From an uncultured Steroidobacter sp. (lineage in GTDB: Bacteria; Pseudomonadota; Gammaproteobacteria; Steroidobacterales; Steroidobacteraceae), in the NCBI GenBank assembly GCA_946478975.1, contig CAMLEO010000223.1:1-12107 (forward strand): DNA of 12,107 nucleotides, written 5' to 3'. The translations under genes were made by a program, and so were the position numbers. Below are positions 7,601 through 12,107 of this stretch, in pieces. The notes under the pieces were generated by a model that saw only the letters and a list, made by a program, of their open reading frames with translations, made no database searches and was not told where the DNA came from. Each line of letters begins with the position of its first letter. The stretch's first letter is position 1.

Positions 7601-7998
7601 AAGACCAGGCCATTGACAGCCAGCGCAGTCGTTCCGAATCGTGCTTTCAACTTATCCGAGAGTTCAAACTTCAGCTCTTCGCTGATTGCCGAGACGGTTC
7701 GGCCGGTACTCAACCGCCTTAGGAGGTCCGCGCAGTGGATGCTTCTCACGTATAGGTTGAGCCTCACGACCTGCGCCTGAACTTGCCCGAAAGTATGGAA
7801 GTTGTCATCCTCGCTGGCGGACCAGCGGTGGTTGGAATGGCTATACGGAAGCAAGCGGCCGTAGAGGACTCGATTTTCAATCGATTGCTCGGCCTTGATC
7901 TGTAAGACCCACAGCTGTAGCGCGCAGTGCCGGGAGTCGCTTGAGAATAGCCGCGCGAGGCGGCCATCATTGAGCAGGTCATCTAATATAGGAGTCAT
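4660..7998 (-). CDS. large PLD-like nuclease-domain protein, candidate anti-phage effector
   Basis: A 1112-residue protein starting at ATG 7998, with a GGAA about 6 nt upstream. Residues 1 to about 400 form a long mixed alpha/beta N-terminal region beginning MTPILDDLLNDGRLARLF. I cannot name it with certainty; it recalls proteins annotated 'VPA1262 family N-terminal domain', which occur in genomic islands, but this is memory, not a search. A phospholipase-D-like core follows: VIFDPYF at 437-443 (first beta strand), LHDRYILV at 518-525 with His519, and GFNLSNS at 535-541. The core thus has one HKD-type half-site in which Arg521 replaces the usual Lys; PLD-fold nucleases of the BfiI/Nuc type also have one half-site and work as dimers. 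Residues 560-1112 look helical, with no membrane span, ATPase or helicase motif. The likely role is a cytoplasmic nuclease effector in defence, by analogy and island context. Confidence 0.7.
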   Translation of the reverse strand: MTPILDDLLNDGRLARLFSSDSRHCALQLWVLQIKAEQSIENRVLYGRLLPYSHSNHRWSASEDDNFHTFGQVQAQVVRLNLYVRSIHCADLLRRLSTGRTVSAISEELKFELSDKLKARFGTTALAVNGLVFRPVAYQINRDAYDSRSPSSPHGGVGAFSASITQAEKGALFRLGQAYDPDLIAAVVKHMNADTGLDFGGTDIARFGDVELLVFPALDDMERRLLSVRWADASYTLIARFNSMQVPHFSGFHFRLTIENDSQVVYSGLATAERDEEGVFECKFEISEQLHARTDSTELEIFGFHTERPHDGTLCCRWRMGYVREIHLQGHVVSRGATTVKFNWLEKTTRASVSTRVKAALTINRGNLGFTNHIGGREADPWMPINHDLVSLFARLHPPKSEGRFFLRWGKSDGEGRLQFVEWFRELLSKHQQHEIVIFDPYFETAGLGLVLLCAAPSANVIVFTSLPKASEEGEAIPSESEKPIPGRINNLMASCEDNRHLLKRINLRIYGLKEGRLHDRYILVMAPDGLPVAGFNLSNSFQKAAEKFPLLVTPIPADTLLKIEQYKSGLVQESNSVQGEGETENPPMRLLFDSTALPTAPRRYEPLRFLEKPQSGDVLSAWTDEPLLRGLSGDPLKERMTALGLLKNDSLELRERSGLRNCLNLQVGDFADFTAAWDVLGEVLAHSRTEEHDVRELEFRYDFMEFLAQFLRSSFTREHDEVDKELAITDVRFFREPLDALLHSPYHPHHLFHATKYSALTWPEYFAIKFLWSYAPDILLAIAEDQMPSVPLQPERQDVVRLSLLSQIVSNISLSIQLDISEIQRDRLVRSSNGLMQWMGLNAIEQQLEKPEGLATVLSLLTSFACPERVRALGWLVSRAARNPKKAEIYQGLVAALHEALPASISTEELRHLVDSMRGHMRRLSHAEPWLFQDVVSPLLENGRASVDDACEVWMEDFSALLKPTTEHETRLFDRAREGQTTNVTAFLFAYSSPERQQASLKSMQAILKRQRRVVQQPLANTSNWTRWNDALTVAMWVLSFTRWAQYYVRGRCTADPALEELSSDARILAMVGPMDEWRSEGAGNQRELALFLDQAERLLASSDKSEREFQ

Positions 7999-8077
7999 TG
8001 CTTCCGAGTCGATGCCGACGGTGTAGTGTTTTAAGAGCCGTTTGACCCGCAGTGTTCGCCGGACTTGAGGCCTGTCG

Positions 8078-8422
8078 TCACCAGGCCATTCCCATCTTCT
8101 TGGGTAGCCAAATTTCCATGCGCAACGGTACTCTCGATGGCTCGCGGTGAGGGATGAACACCATGACCACTATGTCGATGCGAATACCGTTTATGCTATA
8201 GCGATTAGTCAGGCCGATGCAGACTGCGTAACCCGCGCGCTCGATCTCTTGTGCTTGCTCCAGTAACAGCCTCGCGGCGTCCAGGCGCGCCGTCTCCGCG
8301 AGATCGCTCGAAATGTCCGACCAATCGCGAAAGTTCTCTTTGAAGGCACGGGGATCGATGGGACTGGAGGGGGTTGAAAGGCGTCTGGAATCAGTCCCCT
8401 TGTCGGGTTTTGATCCCGCCAT
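8078..8422 (-). CDS. unknown small protein upstream of the PLD-like gene
   Basis: 114 residues if started at ATG 8422; the frame stays open upstream to a TTG at 8551, but that extension is basic and unlike a protein. The ribosome site is poor (CCGGAA directly before ATG), so the start is uncertain. The product has a polar Ser/Pro-rich N-terminus, a helical segment about residues 40-60 (DLAETARLDAARLLLEQAQE) and a beta-rich half with YAVCIGLTNRYSINGIRIDI and VVMVFIPH. It ends LPKKMGMAW. No family is recognised. It lies 79 nt upstream of the 1112-residue gene on the same strand, so the two probably share a transcript. It may be a sensor, regulator or immunity partner, which is speculation. Confidence 0.5.
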   Translation of the reverse strand: MAGSKPDKGTDSRRLSTPSSPIDPRAFKENFRDWSDISSDLAETARLDAARLLLEQAQEIERAGYAVCIGLTNRYSINGIRIDIVVMVFIPHREPSRVPLRMEIWLPKKMGMAW

Positions 8423-8877
8423 TTCCGGTGGTTTTAAATCTATTCGCCGGCACGCAATGTGAGCCCGGTGATCATCGTTTCGGCTCTGTCCGTTCACGCG
8501 GACTGGACACGTTGTTATGACCCTGCTTCTTTGTTTTGTGCGTGGTCGCAACTATAGACGTCGCCATGAGAGCCGAAACCATATGAAAACATGACCGGAA
8601 TTTGTATGGCCGTGATGTTTTCAAATTCAAAATGGAAAGGAGCACATGTCACGGTAGCGTCAAGAGGCAATCGCCACAAAGAAGTCAGCCACGGATTGCA
8701 ACAGATTGCGCCGCTGTGATGATGCAAGGTCGAAAATAGGGGGATGCGCGATACCTGTTTTTGCACAAAGTGAAAGTTTCGGCGCTTGTTGATGTCGCCG
8801 TGTAATGGTCATGTTATCTCGCAAGACCGTCTTCAATTGGAGTTGCTGGTAAGCGCTCGTCTGGGCGAGGGCATGCG
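8423..8877. other. AT-rich intergenic region of the island
   Basis: No convincing gene is present. The minus-strand frame 8515-8766 (83 codons) lacks protein-like character. The region probably holds the promoter of the two-gene cassette on the minus strand and the leader of alpA on the plus strand. It contains an inverted repeat, listed separately, and a GAGGG ribosome site about 7 nt before ATG 8878. Confidence 0.45.
8584..8623. promoter_or_regulatory. 9-bp inverted repeat upstream of the PLD-like cassette
   Basis: TGAAAACAT (8584-8592) and ATGTTTTCA (8615-8623) are perfect inverted copies around a 22-nt spacer, in the most AT-rich part of the window. The site lies about 160 nt upstream of the small gene at 8422. 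It could be an operator for the cassette or a former binding site of the island's regulator or integrase. Function is inferred from location. Confidence 0.3.
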
Positions 8878-9024
8878 ATGAAAACCTCCCGTTTACTCCG
8901 GTTGCCTGCAGTGATCGAGATCACCGGCTTGGGGCGAGACACGATCTATCGAAAGGCCGCGCTCATCGTAGATCTTGCGGGCCTTTGCCTCTGGCTTCAC
9001 AGCCTTGACCGCGGTCTCTGGTAG
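8878..9024 (+). pseudogene. alpA: AlpA-type phage regulator, truncated and fused to antisense int
   Basis: ATG 8878 follows a GAGGG ribosome site. The first 26 residues, MKTSRLLRLPAVIEITGLGR and then DTIYRK, are the start of an AlpA-family (MerR-like helix-turn-helix) regulator, where a typical member continues with a short loop, F-P-K-P and the second helix. Here the match stops at about 8955. The frame then runs through the antisense of the integrase start as a meaningless tail to the stop at 9022-9024, giving 48 residues instead of the usual 60-70. AlpA proteins activate excision or other island genes near int. This copy cannot be functional as a full DNA-binding protein. Confidence 0.75.
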
Positions 9025-9036
9025 CAAGGGCGGCAT
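8893..9036 (-). pseudogene. int: P4-type tyrosine integrase, N-terminal remnant
   Basis: Reading on the minus strand from ATG 9036 gives M-P-P-L-L-P-E-T-A-V, then KAVKPEAKARKIYDERGL. This is the beginning of the Arm DNA-binding domain (DUF4102/Arm-DNA-bind_3) of P4-like island integrases, normally about 400 residues. The match ends after Leu28 (about 8953), and the frame continues through antisense alpA to a stop at 8893-8895. The whole catalytic domain is missing. The start faces away from the tRNA, the usual layout of an integrase next to its attachment site. Confidence 0.75.
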
Positions 9037-9039
9037 GGG

Positions 9040-9096
9040 TGGGTATCGAGTTGGGGTATCGTGTGTTTCGCAACGACGATACCCCACTTTGTACCC
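9040..9096. repeat. repeated GGGGTATCG/GGGGTAC motifs upstream of int, candidate arm sites
   Basis: TGGGGTATCGT (9052-9062) and ACGATACCCCA (9076-9086) form a perfect 11-bp inverted repeat with a 13-nt spacer. A near copy TGGGTATCGAG lies at 9040-9050, and GTACCCCAG at 9091-9099 is a further partial inverted copy. They lie within 65 nt before the integrase start codon, where P4-like integrases often have arm-type binding sites and repress their own promoter. The repeats are seen directly; the role is inferred. Confidence 0.5.
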
Positions 9097-9213
9097 CAGC
9101 CCAGGTTCAGCTGCCCTCGGACGGCAGCGGACGATCCGTGAACAGAATTCTGCGAAAAACAGGAATTTTTCAGGGGTTTGAGCGACGCCGACAGAGGAGG
9201 TCGGATGCTCAGA

Positions 9214-9300
9214 TGGTGCCGGCGGAGGGAATCGAACCCACACGCTTTTAAGGGCGGCGGATTTTGAGTCCGCTGCGTCTACCAGTTCCGCCACGCCGGC
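9214..9300 (-). tRNA. tRNA-Leu (anticodon CAA)
   Basis: An 87-nt tRNA with encoded CCA (TGG at 9214-9216 on the plus strand). The acceptor stem GCCGGCG pairs fully with CGCCGGC. The D arm contains GGTAGACGC. The anticodon stem GCGGA/TCCGC holds loop CTCAAAA, so the anticodon is CAA (reads UUG). There is a class II variable arm, as expected for Leu, and a TTCGATT T-loop. One oddity is the T stem, GTGGG against CCCTC, which has a T-T mismatch at positions 50/64. tRNA-Leu(CAA), leuX in E. coli, is a classic island integration site, and an integrase start lies 178 nt past its 3' end. Confidence 0.95.
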
Positions 9301-9323
9301 TACGGGAATTGCGAAGGGCGGCA

Positions 9324-9329
9324 AGTATA
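9324..9329 (-). promoter_or_regulatory. -10 box of the tRNA-Leu promoter
   Basis: Read on the minus strand the hexamer is TATACT, followed by a GC-rich discriminator (TGCCGCCC) and then the tRNA 5' end about 24 nt downstream. A G+C-rich discriminator is typical of stringently controlled stable-RNA promoters. The -35 region is not recognisable as a consensus. Confidence 0.5.
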
Positions 9330-9401
9330 GCGGATTGCATTCGGGCGGCTAGTCCTTCGTGGCGGCCCGTGTGAGCCGGGGCGGATTTCGCGCCTGAGGC
9401 T

Positions 9402-9420
9402 GCGACCTTTTTCCGGTCGC
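9402..9420 (+). promoter_or_regulatory. leader hairpin before the sigma factor gene
   Basis: GCGACC (9402-9407) and GGTCGC (9415-9420) enclose a T-rich loop, ending 17 nt before the start codon at 9438. It could affect translation of the sigma factor or be incidental; the stem is only 6 bp. No clear ECF-type autoregulatory promoter could be read upstream of it. Confidence 0.25.
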
Positions 9421-9437
9421 CGGCATCAAAGCAGGCA

Positions 9438-10040
9438 ATGTCGCACTTTCAGGGCATCGAGGTCCCCGTCGAAGTGGTCCGGGCTGCCCAAGCGGGCGAT
9501 GCGCGGGCCCACGAGACTATTTATAGGGCTTGCCGGCGGCCCATCTATACCCTGATTCGACGACTGGTGGTGCGGACCGCGATTGCGGACGAGCTGTTTC
9601 AGGAAACGTTCGTCGAGGTTCTGCGCAACATCGGCGCGTATAGCGGCGAGGGTGCATTCGGCGGCTGGGTCCGCAGCATCGCGGTCAGCAAGTGCTTGAT
9701 GTACCTGCGCTCGCCCTGGCATCGCAGCCTGCTGTACCTGGACCAGGACGACGAAGCGACAGTGCCGGTGGTGCTGCTGGATCCAGCGACGCATCCGGAC
9801 GCGCAGGCGGCCGCGAGTGCGGATGTGGAAAGAGCTTTGGCCTCGCTGCCGGCGCTGACGCGCAGTGTGGTGTGGCTGCACGACGTGGAAGGTTATACAC
9901 ACGGGGAGATTGCACGCCTGCTTGGACGCACGGCGAGTTTTTCGAAGTCGCAGCTGGCACGGGCGCACGCACGCCTGCGCGAGCTGCTGGAGCAACCGGC
10001 TGGGTCATCGTCATGCACGCACGTATCGAGCACTTGTTGA
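9438..10040 (+). CDS. ECF-type RNA polymerase sigma factor
   Basis: A 200-residue extracytoplasmic-function sigma factor that directs RNA polymerase to stress promoters. Region 2 lies at about 12-95, with RRPIYTLIRRLVVRTAIADE and then LFQETFVEVLRNIGAY (core-binding and -10 recognition), followed by GGWVRSIAVSKCLMYLR. Region 4 lies at about 130-190: RALASLPALTRSVVWLHDVE, then the helix-turn-helix GYTHGEIARLLGRTASFSKS ending QLARAHARLRELL, for -35 recognition. The region 2 aspartate-rich helix reads DELFQETF instead of the more usual DLVQEVF. The length is normal for ECF factors. The start at ATG 9438 has AGCAGG close upstream. The gene overlaps the anti-sigma gene by 28 nt, so the two are co-translated, typical of sigma/anti-sigma pairs. 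Confidence 0.9.
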   Translation: MSHFQGIEVPVEVVRAAQAGDARAHETIYRACRRPIYTLIRRLVVRTAIADELFQETFVEVLRNIGAYSGEGAFGGWVRSIAVSKCLMYLRSPWHRSLLYLDQDDEATVPVVLLDPATHPDAQAAASADVERALASLPALTRSVVWLHDVEGYTHGEIARLLGRTASFSKSQLARAHARLRELLEQPAGSSSCTHVSSTC

Positions 10041-10648
10041 GCCTTCGCGACGGCGAGCCCGTCGGGGCGGAGCTGGTGGCACACGTCAGGTCGTGCCCCA
10101 TTTGCACCGGCGAGCTGCAGCGCTTGTCCGAGATTCGCGCTGAGATGCAGGCTCTGCCGCAGTTCGAAGCGCCGGACCTCGCGTGGGATCGCATTCAGCA
10201 AACGATCCCGCAGCGGACGCCAGCGCTGCCCGCGCGCAAAGTTGGATTTGCGGCTGCAGCTGCCGCGCTCATCACACTCGCGGCGATCGCGCTGATCACA
10301 CGTCACAGCGATCAGCACAGCAGTGAGCGGAGCGTGAAGGCACCGAAAGTTTTGAACGCACCCGTGTCCGCGGAGACGACGCACTTGGATGAGCTCGTCG
10401 CGCAGTCACAGCAGCTCGAACAGATCCTGCAGACCTTGCCGGAGCGTCCGCGCGTCGAGCGTGTGTCCACGGCCGCGACCATCGACACGATCGAGCAACG
10501 CATTGCCTGGCTCGATTTTCAGCTCTCGAGCGCTCCGGACGACGACTTGAGCGAGGAGCAGTCGCGCCGCCTGTGGCGTGAGCGCGTGGAGCTGATGGAT
10601 TCGTTGGTGAAAGTTCGTTTCGCCGAGGCGGGGAGCCTCTGGTTTTGA
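10013..10648 (+). CDS. zinc-finger anti-sigma factor, membrane-anchored
   Basis: A 211-residue protein starting at ATG 10013 inside the sigma gene. Earlier starts in this frame would only read the sigma gene out of frame. The N-terminal cytoplasmic part contains H24-x3-C28-x2-C31 (HVRSCPIC), the core of the zinc-binding anti-sigma domain that holds the sigma factor. A membrane span follows at about 77-97 (VGFAAAAAALITLAAIALIT). The periplasmic remainder is helical and Gln/Glu-rich, with likely coiled-coil around LDELVAQSQQLEQILQTLPE and a C-terminal helical hairpin. The layout fits a RseA/ChrR-like sensor that is cut or shifted on envelope stress. The PDZ protein downstream is a plausible periplasmic partner. 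Confidence 0.85.
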   Translation: MHARIEHLLSLRDGEPVGAELVAHVRSCPICTGELQRLSEIRAEMQALPQFEAPDLAWDRIQQTIPQRTPALPARKVGFAAAAAALITLAAIALITRHSDQHSSERSVKAPKVLNAPVSAETTHLDELVAQSQQLEQILQTLPERPRVERVSTAATIDTIEQRIAWLDFQLSSAPDDDLSEEQSRRLWRERVELMDSLVKVRFAEAGSLWF

Positions 10649-10674
10649 CCGTTGCGAAGTATGAGCAAAAGGAA

Positions 10675-10689
10675 ATCCCGCCGCGGGAT
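10675..10689 (+). promoter_or_regulatory. short hairpin abutting the PDZ gene ribosome site
   Basis: ATCCCG (10675-10680), loop CCG, CGGGAT (10684-10689). It directly touches the AGGAG ribosome site at 10690-10694 of the PDZ gene and lies in the 55-nt gap after the anti-sigma gene. It could tune relative expression within the operon; there is no T-run, so it is not an intrinsic terminator. Confidence 0.3.
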
Positions 10690-10703
10690 AGGAGACTGAA
10701 CGT

Positions 10704-11828
10704 ATGAACGCAATGTCATTGCGATCGACGTCTGCGAGAGCGCGTGCCGTCGTGTTGGCCCTGTCCGCGCTGCTCGCGACGGCAACTGTGATCGCCGCCG
10801 AAGTCGAGAAGAAAGATGCGGAGTCGCAGGCCGTGACCGAGCGCAAGCTCGAAGATGCGCGTCGTCGCCTGGATGCCGCTGCGAGAGAAGTCGCGGCACT
10901 CACAATGTCGATGTCGGACACGATGCCCCAGATGCGCCAGTTCACGCGCATCGGCGCGCCGCGAGCGATGCTTGGAATCAACCTCGGCCCGCGCGGTGTC
11001 GAGGAGTCGAGCGAAGGAGTGAAGATCGCCAGCGTCAGCCCCGGTGGCGCGGCGGAAAATGCGGGCCTGAAAGCAGGCGACGTGTTGCTCGCGATTGGTG
11101 ACAAGCAGCTCAAGGCCGAATCGGACTTGTCCGCGCGCGAAGTGCTGCTGCAGGCGATGGGCGAGGTGAAGCCCGGCGACAAGGTGAAGCTGCGTTATCG
11201 CCGCGACAAGAAGGAAGCGACTGCGACCGTCACCGCGGAGCCGCCGATGAATCGTTTCTTTGCCACCCAGCCGATGGCAGTTCGCGGCATGGCCGGCACC
11301 ATTTCCGCCATGCCATTCGCGCCGCCGCTGGCGATGATGCGCGCGGTCGGTGTGTTCGGATCCGCGGAGCTGGTGCCGATGACACCGAAGCTCGGGCAGT
11401 ACTTCGGCACGGAGAAGGGGCTGCTGGTGGTGCGCGCGCCGGCGGACAGCCGCCTGAAGCTCGAAGATGGCGACGTGATCGTGGATATCGACGGCCGCAC
11501 ACCGACCAGTCCGACGCACGCTTTCCGCATCCTCGGTTCGTACCAGGCGGGCGAGCAGCTCAAGCTCGGGGTGTTGCGCATGAAGAAGCGCATGACCTTT
11601 GATGTGACCGTTCCGGACGATCCGGTGGCGACCGCCGCGGGGCCGTTCAACTTCGGTTTCCACACCGACGACACGCTGATGCCGCCCTCGATCGAAATCC
11701 GCCGCCCCGACGAGATCATGCTGCAGCCGGCGCAACCCGCGCTGCCGTTGCCGGCGCCGGAGGCCGGCGCGACGCAGATCGTGACCACTCGCGTCGACGA
11801 CGCATCTTCATCTGCAACGCCTTCATGA
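10704..11828 (+). CDS. periplasmic double-PDZ protein
   Basis: A 374-residue protein with an AGGAG about 9 nt upstream of ATG 10704. Residues 1-32 are a signal peptide with a basic start and a hydrophobic core ending VIAA. A charged helical segment (about 33-70) looks like a coiled coil. PDZ 1 is about 88-180: MLGINLGPRGVEE, then S-P-G-G-A-A-E-N-A-G-L-K-A-G-D-V-L-L-A-I. PDZ 2 is about 222-310, with GDVIVDIDGRTPTSPTHAFR. No trypsin-like His-Asp-Ser protease domain precedes them, so this is not a complete DegP/DegS/MucD. It may bind exposed C-termini of damaged envelope proteins and pass that signal to the anti-sigma factor or a protease elsewhere. The last few codons (about 11806-11828) overlap the helicase fragment on the other strand, so the native C-terminus may have been replaced. 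Confidence 0.85.
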   Translation: MNAMSLRSTSARARAVVLALSALLATATVIAAEVEKKDAESQAVTERKLEDARRRLDAAAREVAALTMSMSDTMPQMRQFTRIGAPRAMLGINLGPRGVEESSEGVKIASVSPGGAAENAGLKAGDVLLAIGDKQLKAESDLSAREVLLQAMGEVKPGDKVKLRYRRDKKEATATVTAEPPMNRFFATQPMAVRGMAGTISAMPFAPPLAMMRAVGVFGSAELVPMTPKLGQYFGTEKGLLVVRAPADSRLKLEDGDVIVDIDGRTPTSPTHAFRILGSYQAGEQLKLGVLRMKKRMTFDVTVPDDPVATAAGPFNFGFHTDDTLMPPSIEIRRPDEIMLQPAQPALPLPAPEAGATQIVTTRVDDASSSATPS

Positions 11829-12107
11829 ACGTGATGTCCACCGTCTTCTCGGCCAGAATGTCGATCCAGATGCCGGATTTCGTCTGGCCAATGCCGTAGG
11901 CCCGGTCCTCAGATTGCAGTCGGTCGATGAGTTTGTTCGTGTTGTTATAATAGACGTTGACCTCGGATTCCATCATGGTATAGCCCATGCCGCCGGTCGC
12001 CGCGTTACCAACCAGCCACGGACAGGTGCCGTCGTTGAACTTGGATACCTCACGCTGGCGCTCGCCCGACGCTTCGGCACTCGGTCGGGGCGCGATGAGG
12101 ACAAGCT
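11716..12107 (-). CDS. SNF2-family helicase C-terminal fragment (partial, 3' end disrupted)
   Basis: The minus-strand frame is open from the window edge. It reads S-G-E-R-Q-R-E-V-S-K-F-N-D-G, then PWLVGNAATGGMGYTMMESE, then LIDRLQSEDRAYGIGQTKSG, then IDILAEKTVDITFMKAL. These are helicase motifs V and VI and the closing helix of SNF2-like ATPases, which normally show RxQxEDRAHRIGQ; here the His-Arg of that block is Tyr-Gly. Recognisable sequence stops at about 11806 (QMK). Beyond it the frame only reads the antisense of the PDZ gene to a stop at 11716, so the natural end is missing. The N-terminal ATPase lobe is outside the window. Similar proteins are common in phages and islands. Either a rearrangement or an assembly join lies near 11806-11828. 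Confidence 0.7.
   Translation of the reverse strand, partial: LVLIAPRPSAEASGERQREVSKFNDGTCPWLVGNAATGGMGYTMMESEVNVYYNNTNKLIDRLQSEDRAYGIGQTKSGIWIDILAEKTVDITFMKALQMKMRRRREWSRSASRRPPAPATAARVAPAAA

Larger units (their letters stand above)
4504..9216. mobile_element. degraded integrative island at tRNA-Leu (approximate limits)
   Basis: The segment is bounded on the left by an IS110 remnant and on the right by tRNA-Leu(CAA) with an integrase start beside it. It carries an AlpA-type regulator start, an integrase start and a large two-gene cassette. Base composition is uneven and locally poor in GC: 8581-8640 has 21 of 60 G/C by hand count, against 40 of 60 at 11041-11100 in the PDZ gene. No second copy of the tRNA 3' end was found in the window, so the left limit is only a guess. 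The element cannot move by itself because int is truncated. Confidence 0.5.

Noticed and set aside
8515..8766. 83-codon minus-strand frame upstream of the cassette
   Set aside because: It lies in AT-rich intergenic DNA with an inverted repeat inside, and the product has no recognisable feature.
9037..9324. Continuous minus-strand frame running from the tRNA into the integrase remnant
   Set aside because: It translates the tRNA itself; the integrase similarity begins only at ATG 9036.
10716..11735. Long minus-strand frame opposite the PDZ gene
   Set aside because: It is the antisense shadow of a GC-rich coding frame; it is His/Arg-rich, with no motif and no ribosome site.
1..12107. CRISPR array, rRNA or complete insertion sequence
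   Set aside because: No regularly spaced repeats, no rRNA-like sequence, and only a fragment of one transposase were seen.

Overview
The window looks like chromosomal DNA of a GC-rich proteobacterium, most likely a gammaproteobacterium of the Xanthomonadales/Steroidobacter kind. The reasons are GC-rich third codon positions, short tidy operons, a winged-helix regulator fused to a multi-span membrane domain, and an ECF sigma/anti-sigma/PDZ operon. This assignment is inference; no ribosomal or other phylogenetic marker is present.

Left part (1-4503), ordinary chromosome: a secreted HExxH metalloprotease-like protein (217-1188, +); a gene-less stretch (1189-1776) holding an unusual run of three back-to-back stem-loops; a glutathione S-transferase (1777-2418, -) whose ribosome site lies in an 11-bp inverted repeat; a membrane-anchored FxLYD-like protein (2575-3084, -); and, divergently, a CadC-like winged-helix/multi-TM regulator (3191-4312, +) followed by a 4-nt-overlapping small membrane ORF (4309-4503). 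The space between the divergent genes carries a 21-bp near-perfect palindrome, a good operator candidate.

Middle part (about 4504-9216), a degraded mobile island, AT-richer in places: a remnant of an IS110-family transposase (4504-4644); a very large gene (4660-7998, -) for a 1112-residue protein with a PLD-like nuclease core (FDPYF, LHDRY, GFNLSNS) set between a large N-terminal domain and a helical C-terminal half; and a small unknown gene upstream on the same strand (8078-8422). Then come the first codons of an AlpA-type regulator (8878-, +) joined tail to tail with the first codons of a P4-type tyrosine integrase (9036-, -). This junction is a deletion scar: the island lost the bodies of int and alpA and everything between. 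The integrase start lies beside tRNA-Leu(CAA) (9214-9300, -), the presumed attachment site. The large PLD-like protein with its small companion is the best candidate for a poorly described system here, probably anti-phage defence.

Right part (9301-12107): a stable-RNA type promoter for the tRNA, then an operon of an ECF sigma factor (9438-10040), a zinc-finger anti-sigma factor (10013-10648) and a periplasmic double-PDZ protein (10704-11828). This reads as an envelope-stress module. At the end of the window a C-terminal SNF2-helicase fragment (-, running off the edge) collides with the 3' end of the PDZ gene with no intergenic space. This indicates a rearrangement or an assembly chimera.
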